Positions 54,161 to 62,689 of a DNA stretch of 64,000 nt are shown piece by piece. Position 1 is the stretch's first letter. Each line of letters starts with the position of its first letter. The position numbers and the translations under genes were made by a program. Where the stretch lies: assembly GCF_039872765.1 (NCBI RefSeq), contig NZ_JBDPZC010000001.1, forward strand, positions 372,001-436,000, given 5' to 3'. The DNA is from Roseateles_B flavus. GTDB lineage: Bacteria > Pseudomonadota > Gammaproteobacteria > Burkholderiales > Burkholderiaceae_C. The notes below the pieces were generated by a model. The model was given only the letters and a program-made list of their open reading frames with translations, was not told the DNA's origin and did not search any database.

Positions 54161-56043
54161 TGGAGGTGCCTTTCTCCTACCTGACGCAGGCGGGCGAGAA
54201 TGTCTGCCTCGAAATTGTACTCGGAACTCTCCGGGCAAATCTTCGACAACCGCGCAACCTCCGACTCCTGACTGCGGATTATTAGTTTCAGCCTGTCCTT
54301 AACGCCAAGCATATGGCGACAATCATTCTCCAGGCAGTTCAAAGGCAGCCACTCAAGCGGAGGGATTTTGCATGGTTCAGGATTCGTGCAACCACCGAGT
54401 ACAGTCTCTTTAAATCCAAGTTCACCTCGCTTAAACGCAGCCAAGGTATCTGATCTACGAGAGAATACAATCGGGTTTTCGGTCTTCAGATGCAGGGCAG
54501 AAAATGAGCTGTGTGCCCCGAATAGTTCGCCTTCCGGCAGAAATATTGCTTTCGTGTAGCCGGTGAATTCGGCCAGCGCCGTTGCTTCGTTCCATTCATG
54601 TGCAAAATGATCTGGATTCATTCTTATGAATTTATCCGCGAATGCTGAGCCCTTTGCGTAATACCTCGCCATTGCCGCCAAAATATGTTTCAGTTGGCGC
54701 TTCAGTGTGGGAATCGAGACAATGCCGCTGGCATGGGCGTATAACGCCAAGCTGCGCCTGAGTTGGTGGGGTGCGATTGGCCACACCTTACCAACCGTGA
54801 ACTTCGCATCGGACTCCCATGGGCGAAATGGGTCGATGAGACACAACTCTTCGATGTCTTGATCCTGAATTGTGAGCGAATAGCGCCGGCTGATAGCACG
54901 GAAGTACGCTGGTAATCCTGAACTCTGCACGTCAGGCAAGTATCCTCTGCCTAGATACCCAGTACGGCAGAACAGCAAATAACTCCCGTCCTTCGATTTC
55001 AAATGTTTTCCGCCGCCCAGTATTTTGTGAAAAACTCCAAAGATGGTTTGGGCGAGACGTACGGCGCGTACGCCAATATCCGACGTAACCCACGTTGCAC
55101 GAGCAGGACTTTTTTTAAGCTTTGTCGTAACGCCCTGGATGAGTGGGTACGCGTTCGGGCCACCTAGACCCAGATTCAGGCAGTTGAACGGCAAGCTAGA
55201 CATCTCCTGCAATCGCATGCCTGAAAAGGTAATGATCGCGAGGCCGCAAACGCCACTTACTCGCGTAAGGATTTGTGCTACGCCGTGCGAACCATTTCTT
55301 AAACCCTCATCTTTGAGATACGAGGCAAGCTGCTCAGGGACTTCTGCGTTCGGGAAGCCTATGGCCAGACCATCGCTTAGATAGGCGCATAACGGCTGAC
55401 ATATGCCTTCTAGATTAGATAGGTCGCCCTCTAGGCTAGAGATGAGCTGAGAATAAATACGGGCCGGTATCGGTGGCGTCTGGTTGTATTGGAACTCGTG
55501 ATGGGCTTTGAGAAGTTCTTTTCTGACCTCGGAAAATGGCACTTTCAGTGTTGTCTTGCTCTGCCCAAGCGCAACGAGCTTTCGAAGTAATGCATGAAGC
55601 CGAATCGCAGCTCTTTTTTGGGCTTGACCCGCTCCCAGAAAAGCTACGATGGAGCTCTTTGACTCCAGCGCTTGGAATACCGTTGCCCCCTTTTCGGCGG
55701 CATGCCTTGCGAGCATCCTCAGGAGGTACGCAGCATTTGTAATAGTATCGAGTTTAATTGGACCTGACGCATCTTTCAACCAGACATTAAATAGAATTGC
55801 TTTGGTCTGATTGGTCAAATCATGGCGCAGGGCCGGAGAGATAAAATCTGGCAGTAGATTTTCCCAGCATATTCCTCGCTCCCCTTGCGATCCCGCGTAA
55901 GCGCTGAGGTTCCAATACATATCAGAGAATCGCGAAGCTACTTCTTTGGACTTCCCAAATGTGACGGCGGTGTCATCGCTCGGAATAAATCCGTCAATTG
56001 CGACAACTGCTGCCATTGATGTTGGATCGCGCTGAATTTTCAT
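54157..56043 (-). CDS. ginC: GinC-like tyrosine recombinase
   Basis: The 628-residue integrase has the catalytic boxes near its C-terminal half: the first Arg in TFSGMRLQEMSSLPF, HQLRRSL in place of HxLR, and the Tyr in MARYYAKG. A cysteine-rich tail follows (CTNPEPC; CLENDC). It is far larger than phage integrases (about 350-400 residues), as is usual for this trio. It overlaps ginB at ATGA, so all three must be made together. Confidence 0.88.
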   Translation of the reverse strand: MKIQRDPTSMAAVVAIDGFIPSDDTAVTFGKSKEVASRFSDMYWNLSAYAGSQGERGICWENLLPDFISPALRHDLTNQTKAILFNVWLKDASGPIKLDTITNAAYLLRMLARHAAEKGATVFQALESKSSIVAFLGAGQAQKRAAIRLHALLRKLVALGQSKTTLKVPFSEVRKELLKAHHEFQYNQTPPIPARIYSQLISSLEGDLSNLEGICQPLCAYLSDGLAIGFPNAEVPEQLASYLKDEGLRNGSHGVAQILTRVSGVCGLAIITFSGMRLQEMSSLPFNCLNLGLGGPNAYPLIQGVTTKLKKSPARATWVTSDIGVRAVRLAQTIFGVFHKILGGGKHLKSKDGSYLLFCRTGYLGRGYLPDVQSSGLPAYFRAISRRYSLTIQDQDIEELCLIDPFRPWESDAKFTVGKVWPIAPHQLRRSLALYAHASGIVSIPTLKRQLKHILAAMARYYAKGSAFADKFIRMNPDHFAHEWNEATALAEFTGYTKAIFLPEGELFGAHSSFSALHLKTENPIVFSRRSDTLAAFKRGELGFKETVLGGCTNPEPCKIPPLEWLPLNCLENDCRHMLGVKDRLKLIIRSQESEVARLSKICPESSEYNFEADILARLRQVGERHLQ

Positions 56044-57890
56044 ATGATTCCTAGTTCGATAAGCTGGGATAGTTTTCCTTCCCAGTATGGATCAAGGTTT
56101 CCGTTTTCATATACATCTAACCGTATGCGCTCTATTTCGGAACTCGGCATATGGTTTTCTATGGTGCTCAAGACGTCGTCAATTCGTTTGATCAGGCTGG
56201 TTAGCCCATCATCATTCGTTGGAGTGGGGGAGAGCTCGAGGGTTAGGCTCAGGCACTTGCGGCAGCTGAGCAGCTTCCGAATATCTTTCTCGTCGGCATG
56301 CGGACGAAAATTCATGCAGAAGAGGCAACCCACTCCAGTGCCGCAAGCAACCTGGACCGGTGCGCTGGGGCTGATGGGTGTGGGGCTATTACGCGAACCA
56401 CAGTGGCCCGTCGCGATCTCGTTCTCAGCTTGCTGCCTGGTAGAGGCTCGCTCCAACCCCTTAAGGTATGCCGACATCTCTTCTCGGTGAGCCTCGGCAG
56501 AGCCATTCGAGTAGGCCATTAGTGTGGTCTGGAGCGATTGCCCCATCACCTCTGCAGTGACCTTAGGGCTTTCCGTCCTAATTAGCCTATCGTGCTTTGC
56601 TGCGCGAAGCTTTCGTGAGAACAACCTCGGCAGCTCAATACCGAGCGTCGCCAACTTACCAAAAAGACGAGTTTGAAATGTATCCGTGATTTCACGAGGC
56701 GAAAGATATCTGTCTTGCGCGATCAGAAGTGTTCTGATTTTGGCCTCGCCAACAATATGACTTCGAAGTTGAAGAAAACGTCTTAGCAGCGGAATAAATG
56801 AGACAGGGAGCTCGATGAAAACTTCGTTGCCGTTAGCGCGAAACTTAATAGAGCGAAAGAGCTGGCGTGATACTTCAGCCTTGCTGATACGCCCTTCTAA
56901 CTCTGAATCAAACTCTAGGTCACAAAGAGGTTGAAGATTCCAGCCCGAAGCCTGCGAAAGAATCATGCCGAAGCAATATGCAGCCGTATGGGCTAGTTCG
57001 CGTCTTGGACGATGATCGACGGAACTTGAGACGAGTTGGGTCCTGCGATGGATCGAATGTATATTGTGTGCAGTTTCACGCGGGTATTTGTACTTGTGCC
57101 CAATCGAGTCTCTTAGCTCGGCATAGGTTCGGGGTAGGCCAGTGACTTCATTCCAATGAGGATTGGATTTGAGGCTTGTGCGACCATCAGCCATGAAGAT
57201 CACATTGATGCTCTCCGGATCAGGACCGAATGGTCCCGTTATTGAATGCGGGAAATTCTCTGGATTTAGTATGAGATTTGATATGCCAACGAACAATTGC
57301 TTGCATGCAGCATATAAGACGCCCAGGTCGGTTGTTGGTGGAACCTCTGTGGGTTGAGTATCTGATTTCGAATGCCTTAATCTGCGTAGTCGATTGCCCC
57401 ATTGTTCGTCTTCGAAGATACCGCGAAATATGGATAGGATGCTGCCTTGATCCTGCGCCATTCCATTATTGCGGCTAGCTCCCAACGCGACTTCGCTGAT
57501 TCCGTGTGCGAAATATCTCTCAACTAAAAGCTCCATCCTATAGGAGGAGTTGAGATTTACGGGGTACCTATTTTTATCTGCCCAATCAAGAAATGCTTCC
57601 AACCCGGCTAGGCGAGAATAGACGGACGCGGGCCGTAGGGCTTCAACGGTTTCAAAGGTGGACGCTAGCTTGATGACTTTTCTTATAAATTCATCGCGAA
57701 TGTCTGTCTTGGAGTGCGGTGAGAAGTAGTGCTTTATCCTTTTGTTATTCGACGTATCTCTATTGAAAAACGCAAACTTTCCAAGATCAAATTTTCGGCC
57801 ATAGCCCGGCCACGTCAGCATTGCCATCGAAGGGTCGATGACCGAATATGCCTCTGGCACGGGCATGACTACGTCGACAGTCTGTCTCAT
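56040..57890 (-). CDS. ginB: GinB-like tyrosine recombinase, altered active site
   Basis: From ATG 57890 (overlapping the ginA stop at ATGA) the protein has 616 residues. The region expected to hold the first catalytic Arg reads SQASGWNLQPLCDLEFD, lacking it, and the HxLR box reads SRKLRAAKHD, with Ser for His; a candidate Tyr is in TLMAYSNGSAE. A cysteine cluster (CGTGVGCLFC; CRKC) lies in the C-terminal 120 residues. It may be a structural partner in the recombination complex and not a cutting enzyme; that is inference. Confidence 0.82.
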   Translation of the reverse strand: MRQTVDVVMPVPEAYSVIDPSMAMLTWPGYGRKFDLGKFAFFNRDTSNNKRIKHYFSPHSKTDIRDEFIRKVIKLASTFETVEALRPASVYSRLAGLEAFLDWADKNRYPVNLNSSYRMELLVERYFAHGISEVALGASRNNGMAQDQGSILSIFRGIFEDEQWGNRLRRLRHSKSDTQPTEVPPTTDLGVLYAACKQLFVGISNLILNPENFPHSITGPFGPDPESINVIFMADGRTSLKSNPHWNEVTGLPRTYAELRDSIGHKYKYPRETAHNIHSIHRRTQLVSSSVDHRPRRELAHTAAYCFGMILSQASGWNLQPLCDLEFDSELEGRISKAEVSRQLFRSIKFRANGNEVFIELPVSFIPLLRRFLQLRSHIVGEAKIRTLLIAQDRYLSPREITDTFQTRLFGKLATLGIELPRLFSRKLRAAKHDRLIRTESPKVTAEVMGQSLQTTLMAYSNGSAEAHREEMSAYLKGLERASTRQQAENEIATGHCGSRNSPTPISPSAPVQVACGTGVGCLFCMNFRPHADEKDIRKLLSCRKCLSLTLELSPTPTNDDGLTSLIKRIDDVLSTIENHMPSSEIERIRLDVYENGNLDPYWEGKLSQLIELGII

Positions 57891-59317
57891 GTAGCCATCG
57901 CTTGCGAAGCTAAATCTTCCAAGTGAGCGAACCAACCATCATTCGCCTCGCGGGCCCAATTGGTCGACTCACGATACTTGATGTAGCGCTCAGTAATTTC
58001 CGTTGAGTCGTGCCATAAGAGTTGCGCTAGGTCCTGTAAGACCTTTTCCCTGCTCGTCGATCCGTCAGCAATCCTTGGTTGATTGAACTCCAGATAGTTC
58101 AGGCCGTAGGTGCCACGCAGGTCGTGGAACTGGTAGGTGAAATCCTGATCCTCTAGGATTTTTCGCATCGCCGGTATTACACGATTGGTCATAAACGCGC
58201 GGATTCCTTGCCCGGTCTTTACAGAGCGGAGGTCCTCACGAAGACGCCCAGCGATGATGTCTTCTTGTGTGTCGTAGAAGGACTGACCGCGCTGGCTGAG
58301 GAACAGGAATTGGTCGATGGAATAACCCAATGGTGACTTGCTGGCGCGATGTTTCCACCTGTCGCTCTGCAGGTACGTGTAAAGCGAAACATATAGCCAC
58401 TTCGGCATAACGATTATTCCCCTCTTGTTCCGCTTGGTATCTATCCCTGTTAAGGGGCCGGCTGGAATCGGAATGTAGTCGCGCCTGATTTTTGACGGGG
58501 GCGTTAGGAAGTGGCCCTTACGGAGAGTTGAGACAGTCTGAATCCTGACGCCGGTAGAAAGAGACGAGACATGCATCAACGTCATTTCCGTGTTTCTCAG
58601 CTGCCGCAGGACAGTGATTAGCGCATGCTGCTCCTTCTTAGGTAAAGGTCGAATTTTTCCACCGTCCTCAATCCGGTCGTCATATGGGTTCTTTGACCTG
58701 CTCTCTTTAAGGGGAAGATCGGTCGATGCCAGTTCCTTTGAGTGCCGTTGACCTTCTTTGGTGCCGAAGAATATAGTCACCGTCTTCTCGTCCCATGGCG
58801 GATTCTCAAGGACGAGATATTTTGACTTAACCAGGTGTTTGTAAAATCGGATGACGCTTCTGATTATTCGATTGGCGTAACTCGAGGAAATTTCGCCTGC
58901 AGTGTGCAGAGTAAAGAGATATCTACGGAACTTGTATGTGGGGCGCCGGTTCTTGTCCTTAGGAAAGTCTGTCCATTCCGTACCAGAGTTCTCTAAGTAC
59001 CTGCGATAGAAGGCCAAATCAGACGCCGACGTGGAGTAGTTGGACATCTTCGGGGCGTAATCGAGTTCCAGTCGATCAAGCAGGTAAAGCGTCGCCTCGG
59101 CCCAGGGCGTACCGTCGCTACAGAGCACGAGCGGGAAGAATGGATAGACCGACTTCTCCTCCGGCTCTTCAAAGCCTGGATGAGCAGCGTCCCGATGGGC
59201 GTACTGGTCCGATTCGGAACCAGTGTCGAGGTTCACAAGGATCGCGTCGCGGTCAGTCGGTTCAACCAGCTCTGTCAGGAAGAGCTTGGGGATGGTGAAG
59301 GGCTGGGCCAGGGCCAT
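57887..59317 (-). CDS. ginA: GinA-like tyrosine recombinase
   Basis: The 476-residue integrase is the first gene of the operon. Its boxes are complete: Arg in SLSTGVRIQTVSTLR (about 260), HDLRGTYG (about 400) and Tyr in TERYIKYR (about 446). An N-terminal core-binding domain (residues 70-190) contains a SAM-like helical part (TSASDLAFYRRYLENSG). The gene begins 85 bases from the island edge, and its promoter overlaps the attachment repeats. Lower GC than the cargo. Confidence 0.9.
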   Translation of the reverse strand: MALAQPFTIPKLFLTELVEPTDRDAILVNLDTGSESDQYAHRDAAHPGFEEPEEKSVYPFFPLVLCSDGTPWAEATLYLLDRLELDYAPKMSNYSTSASDLAFYRRYLENSGTEWTDFPKDKNRRPTYKFRRYLFTLHTAGEISSSYANRIIRSVIRFYKHLVKSKYLVLENPPWDEKTVTIFFGTKEGQRHSKELASTDLPLKESRSKNPYDDRIEDGGKIRPLPKKEQHALITVLRQLRNTEMTLMHVSSLSTGVRIQTVSTLRKGHFLTPPSKIRRDYIPIPAGPLTGIDTKRNKRGIIVMPKWLYVSLYTYLQSDRWKHRASKSPLGYSIDQFLFLSQRGQSFYDTQEDIIAGRLREDLRSVKTGQGIRAFMTNRVIPAMRKILEDQDFTYQFHDLRGTYGLNYLEFNQPRIADGSTSREKVLQDLAQLLWHDSTEITERYIKYRESTNWAREANDGWFAHLEDLASQAMAT

Positions 59318-59347
59318 CGCATCGACTCCAACGATTCGGGGTGATGC

Positions 59348-59407
59348 TGTCCATCATAAAAAGAGTTGCTAGGCTCTTGTCAATGGCAAAGAGTTGCTAG
59401 TAGGCCG
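59348..59407. repeat. Right attachment site with two copies of the recombinase box
   Basis: AGTTGCTAG occurs twice (59364-59372 and 59392-59400), and TGTCCATC at 59348. The outer copy forms the terminal inverted repeat with the left end; the inner copy plus TGTCCATCAT mirrors the left end's box spacing. The target repeat GGCCG follows at 59403-59407. Confidence 0.8.
59353..59383 (-). promoter_or_regulatory. Probable promoter of the integration operon, overlapping the attachment repeat
   Basis: Read on the minus strand, TTGACA (59383-59378) and TATGAT (59358-59353) are separated by 19 bases. The spacer holds the inner CTAGCAACT box, so recombinase bound at the island end would block the promoter. 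The ginA start lies 36 bases beyond the -10 box. Confidence 0.55.
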
Positions 59408-60045
59408 TGGATCCACAGCTGCACGCCGGGCATCAGCGCCTCGTCGTCATTGCAGAAGCTGGCGGTGCCGGGCTGCTTGCCGTAGCGTGGGTCGGCGCTC
59501 TTCAGGCTGGGGGCGAAATGGGTGATGACCACGGTGGCGTCCACGGCCTCGCCGCCGGTCACCGGCAGCGTGCGCTCCAGCCAGGCGCGGTTCTCCAGGC
59601 CCAGGCGTCGCACGGCCTCGGCTCCGAAGGGCTGGCCGTCCAGGCGGGCCGCCATGACGCGCTGGAAATAGCCGGCCGCGCGCATGGCACGCTCGCGCTG
59701 GGCGCTGCCGAAGACTTCGAAATCGCTCCAGCGCGTGGAGCCCAGGAAGCGGATGCGGCGGCCCTGGCTGTCATCCAGCACCAGGGCCTCGTCATCGAGC
59801 ATGCGCAGGCCCAGGCGTTCGCATTCGCGGCGCAGCACGGCGCTGGTCTCGCGGATCTCGCGCTGGTCGTATTCATGGTTGCCCGGCACGAAAAGCACCG
59901 GCACCGGCCAGCCGGCGAAGGCCGAGAGGCCGCGCCAGCTGCTGTCCACATCGCCGGCCAGCACCAGCAGCTCGGCGCCGGGCGCCGGCTGGGGCTCGAA
60001 GGCCTCGGTCTCCATGTGGAGGTCCGAGAGGATCTGCAGCTTCAT
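59403..60045 (-). pseudogene. Host metallophosphoesterase, N-terminal fragment cut off by the island
   Basis: The 5' 214 codons of the host gene: ISDLHMETEAF... wait-free start MKLQILSDLHME, GDVDSSW, FVPGNHEYDQ, THFAPSLKSADPRYG and LWIHG. At WIHG the frame enters the island and ends after seven foreign residues (LLATLCH, stop at 59380). The metal-binding GHLH motif and the C-terminus are at 6261-6396. Without them the protein should be inactive. The native promoter is still in place upstream at 60046-60096. Confidence 0.92.
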
Positions 60046-60096
60046 GGCGATGTCATCGCAGCGATGCCAGTCCCGGGCGGCGCCGGCGGCCGGCGC

Positions 60097-60852
60097 TCAG
60101 TTGGCGCCGTGGCACTGCTTGTACTTGCGACCCGAGCCGCAGGGGCAGGGGTCATTGCGGCCCACCTTGGGCGTGTCACGGCGCACCGCCTCGACCTTGT
60201 AGCGCAGGTCGGTGGTGAGGTCGTAGAGATCGGCCACATTGACCACCAGGTCCTCGATGGCGTCGTCGATGTCCTTGAGCGGGTGCTCGCGGTCCAGGGT
60301 GGCGACGATTTCCTTCTCCTCTGCCGTCTCCGCCGGCAGGTGGCGGTACAGGCGCGCCATGGCGTTCATCACGCCTTCGTCGTCCAGCTCGCCCAGCTCG
60401 GGGAAGCACAGGGCGGCATGCTGGAAGCCGGCCACCCAGGGCAGCAGGGTGCGGGCGATGGGCGAGAGCTGCTCGTCATCGGCCGCGTCAGCTTCGGGCT
60501 GCTCGCCGGACTCGGCCGCCGCGGCCGCTTCGGCGTCGAGATCCAGCACGACCGGGTCGAACCAGCCGTGCTCGGCCAGGCTGCGGTTCAGCGCGGCATG
60601 GCGGCGCAGCACCAGCTCCTGGATGCGGGCCAGCCACGCCGGGTCGGCATCGGCCGGCAGCTCGCCGCCGTCGTAGTCAAAGATGGGCGGCAGCCATTCC
60701 TCGACCTCGATCAGGCGGGGCTGGACCAGCACGCCACAGAGGTAGCCGTCCAGCATGGAGGCGTCCAGGGCTTGCAGGGGTGCGGGCGTGGTGGCCAGCA
60801 GTTCGTCGAGTTCGGCGAACTCGGTGTCGTTCAGGTCGGCGATCTTGCTCAT
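60097..60852 (-). CDS. UPF0149/YecA-family protein with C-terminal SEC-C motif
   Basis: The 251-residue protein has the UPF0149 helical domain (FAELDELLATTP; MLDGYLCGVLVQP; WVAGFQHAA) and ends with the SEC-C zinc motif VGRNDPCPCGSGRKYKQCHG. An Ala/Glu-rich insert lies around residues 115-130. Function of the family is unknown; YecA homologues associate with ribosomes or nascent chains. Host gene, directly upstream of the metallophosphoesterase. Confidence 0.9.
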   Translation of the reverse strand: MSKIADLNDTEFAELDELLATTPAPLQALDASMLDGYLCGVLVQPRLIEVEEWLPPIFDYDGGELPADADPAWLARIQELVLRRHAALNRSLAEHGWFDPVVLDLDAEAAAAAESGEQPEADAADDEQLSPIARTLLPWVAGFQHAALCFPELGELDDEGVMNAMARLYRHLPAETAEEKEIVATLDREHPLKDIDDAIEDLVVNVADLYDLTTDLRYKVEAVRRDTPKVGRNDPCPCGSGRKYKQCHGAN

Positions 60853-60886
60853 CCGGCGATTGTCGCTGATCGCTGTCGTCCGCCGT

Positions 60887-61822
60887 TCAGGACGCTGCCA
60901 GCGCCGCGGCCAGCAGCAGCCGTTCCCGAAGCCAGCGCTGGGGCGGGCGGTCCTCGTTGCGCATGTGCCAGAGCATGTCCACGTGCACCGGCGCGAGGGC
61001 GAAGGGCAGGGGGCGCTCGATCAGCTCGCTCTTGTAGCCGGTGGCGCTCACGAAGCGCGCAGGCAGCACCGTCAGCAGGTCGGACTGGGCCACCACGCGG
61101 CCGGCGGTGAAGAACTGGTTGACCGTCAGCACGATGCGCCGGCTGCGGCCCAGCGCCGCCAGGGATTCGTCCACGAAGCCGTGTGGGCGGCCCGAGAAGC
61201 TCACCAGCAGGTGGTGGGCGGCGCAGTAGGTCTCCAGGTCCAGGGGCGCCTGCGCCAAGGGGTGGTCCCTGCGCATCACGCAGACGTACTGGCTCTCGTA
61301 CAGCCGGTGCTGGCGGATGGCCGCCAGGTGGCCCTGCCCCTGCAACGCGGCGACCGCCTGAGGGAAATAGCCCAGGGCGAAGTCCGCCTCGCCTTGTTCC
61401 AGCAGGCTGCGGGGATCGCGGGTGGTCAGCGGCAGCACATGGACGCGCGCCCGGGCCTGCTGAGCCTCCAGATCCGCCACCAGCGGCGGCAGCACCAGGG
61501 CAGCGGTGGCGTCGGCCATGGCGATCTGGAAGGTGGCGTCCTCGCTTGCCGGCAGGTACTCGCGCGGATCCAGCACCGCCCGCAGGCGGTCCAGAGCCTG
61601 GCGCACCTCGGGCCACAGCCCCTCCGCCCGCGAGGTGGGCTTCATGCCAAAGGCCTGGCGGACGAAGAGCTCCTCGCCCAGCGCCTCACGCAGGCGCTTC
61701 AGGGCGTGGCTGACCGCCGGCTGGGTCATGGCCAGGCGCTCAGCGGCCCGGGTGAGGTTGCGCTCGGCCATCACGGCATCGAAGACGCGCAGCAGGTTGA
61801 GGTCGAGGTTGCGAAAGCTCAT
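60887..61822 (-). CDS. LysR-family transcriptional regulator
   Basis: The 311-residue protein has the LysR helix-turn-helix (RNLTRAAERLAMTQPAVSHALKRLREALGEELFVR, residues about 20-55) and the two-lobed effector domain. The N-terminus (FRNLDLNLLRVFDAVM) is of the NodD/NahR-like subgroup, which often senses aromatic compounds. It is divergent from a small gene at 61944 with 121 bases between, probably its target or at least sharing control. Confidence 0.88.
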   Translation of the reverse strand: MSFRNLDLNLLRVFDAVMAERNLTRAAERLAMTQPAVSHALKRLREALGEELFVRQAFGMKPTSRAEGLWPEVRQALDRLRAVLDPREYLPASEDATFQIAMADATAALVLPPLVADLEAQQARARVHVLPLTTRDPRSLLEQGEADFALGYFPQAVAALQGQGHLAAIRQHRLYESQYVCVMRRDHPLAQAPLDLETYCAAHHLLVSFSGRPHGFVDESLAALGRSRRIVLTVNQFFTAGRVVAQSDLLTVLPARFVSATGYKSELIERPLPFALAPVHVDMLWHMRNEDRPPQRWLRERLLLAAALAAS

Positions 61823-61943
61823 ATGAACAGCGTTTATAGAGCAAATGCAAACAATTCATTTGGAGAATGTCTAGGGTTTACCCCAAAATTCATCCCATCG
61901 CACCACACCCTGGTGCCCACAATACCCACAAGGAAGTCAAATC

Positions 61944-62183
61944 ATGAGCGTCGCCACCCAAACCTTCGGTCTGCCCCTGCACCGCACCGTTCGTCATGGG
62001 GGTTCCTTCGCTGCCATCGGCGCCCGCCTGTGGCTGAGCCTGATCGCCAAGGTCCAGGCTCATCTGGCTGCCGCCAAGGCTGCCCGCGAAGAGCGCGAAC
62101 TGCTGGCCCTGGCCGCCCAGTACGAAGACAGCATGCCCAGCTTTGCTGCCGAACTGCGCGCCGCCCACGCCCGCAAGGACTGA
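61944..62183 (+). CDS. Small hypothetical protein (79 aa)
   Basis: The frame starts at ATG 61944 behind AAGGAAG, has a central helix rich in Ala and charged residues (AKVQAHLAAAKAAREERELLALAAQYED), and ends before a strong terminator. It is divergent from the LysR gene. No family recognised; the ribosome site and terminator make it real. Confidence 0.65.
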   Translation: MSVATQTFGLPLHRTVRHGGSFAAIGARLWLSLIAKVQAHLAAAKAAREERELLALAAQYEDSMPSFAAELRAAHARKD

Positions 62184-62223
62184 GTCTCCTGCAACGGCCT
62201 TCGTGCCGTCTTGCTCTGTTGAG

Positions 62224-62255
62224 CCTGCCCGCTGATGAAGCCGGCAGGTTTTTTT
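62224..62255 (+). terminator. Rho-independent terminator
   Basis: CCTGCC and GGCAGG close a hairpin, followed by seven T. It ends the small gene at 61944. Confidence 0.8.
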
Positions 62256-62366
62256 ACGTCTGATCGCGGCCTGGGGCGCCAGCGAGGATTCCCTGATCTG
62301 CGCCGCTAACAAGAAAGTTACGCTCCTCGCGTCACCACTCGGGTGACGTCAATCGTGGAGGAGCTT

Positions 62367-62585
62367 ATGAAGCGCAAATGGACGGCCCTGTGTCTGGCCC
62401 TGGTCGCGGCTCTGGGTCTGAGTGCGGCCTGGGCGCGCCCCAGCTACGGCGTCAGGCTGGAATTCCTGGATGGCCAGGGTCAGGTCGTGGGCGGGCTGGC
62501 TCGCAGCTGTATCGGGCAGACTTACGACCGCTGGGGCAGTGTCACGGCCAACCAGCGTGTCGTGGATTCCTGGGAATGCCCTTGA
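62367..62585 (+). CDS. Small secreted protein (DUF6289-like)
   Basis: The 72-residue protein starts at ATG 62367 directly behind a perfect GGAGGAG. It has a signal peptide (1-25, cleaved after AAWA), then a short mature part with two cysteines (C50 region: LARSCIGQ; WECP at the end) that may form a disulfide. The pattern Y-G-V-R-L-E-F-L-D-G-Q-G-Q-V-V-G resembles DUF6289 proteins. Function unknown. Confidence 0.7.
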   Translation: MKRKWTALCLALVAALGLSAAWARPSYGVRLEFLDGQGQVVGGLARSCIGQTYDRWGSVTANQRVVDSWECP

Positions 62586-62631
62586 GCGGATTCGGGCCTG
62601 AATCCGGACCTGAGTCAGGCCGGCAGTAAAA

Positions 62632-62657
62632 AAGCCCGCTCGGATCCGAGCGGGCTT
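62632..62657. terminator. Bidirectional terminator
   Basis: A perfect 26-base palindrome built on GCCCGCTCGGATCCGAGCGG, preceded by A-run and followed by TTCTA. It serves the convergent small gene and pckG. Confidence 0.88.
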
Positions 62658-62689
62658 CTATGTGGTCGGCAGGCGCTGAGGCCGGGTGA

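Larger units (their letters stand above)
6397..59402. mobile_element. GInt-type genomic island (about 53 kb) integrated in a metallophosphoesterase gene
   Basis: The boundaries are set by the split host gene. The left edge reads GCCCG followed by TTACTAGCAACT; the right edge reads AGTTGCTAGTA followed by GGCCG. This leaves a 5-bp imperfect direct repeat (GCCCG/GGCCG) of target sequence and an 11-bp perfect inverted terminal repeat, TACTAGCAACT. One end carries the ginABCD-like operon of three large tyrosine recombinases and a small coiled-coil protein; the other end is a short gene-poor stretch. These are the published features of GInt islands (operon, cargo, short AT-rich end, imperfect direct repeats). 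Cargo is about 46 kb and rich in defence genes. No conjugation genes were found, so transfer would need a helper or another route. Confidence 0.9.

Noticed and set aside
6397..59402. Integrative conjugative element or prophage
   Set aside because: No relaxase, type IV secretion, capsid, terminase or tail genes were found.
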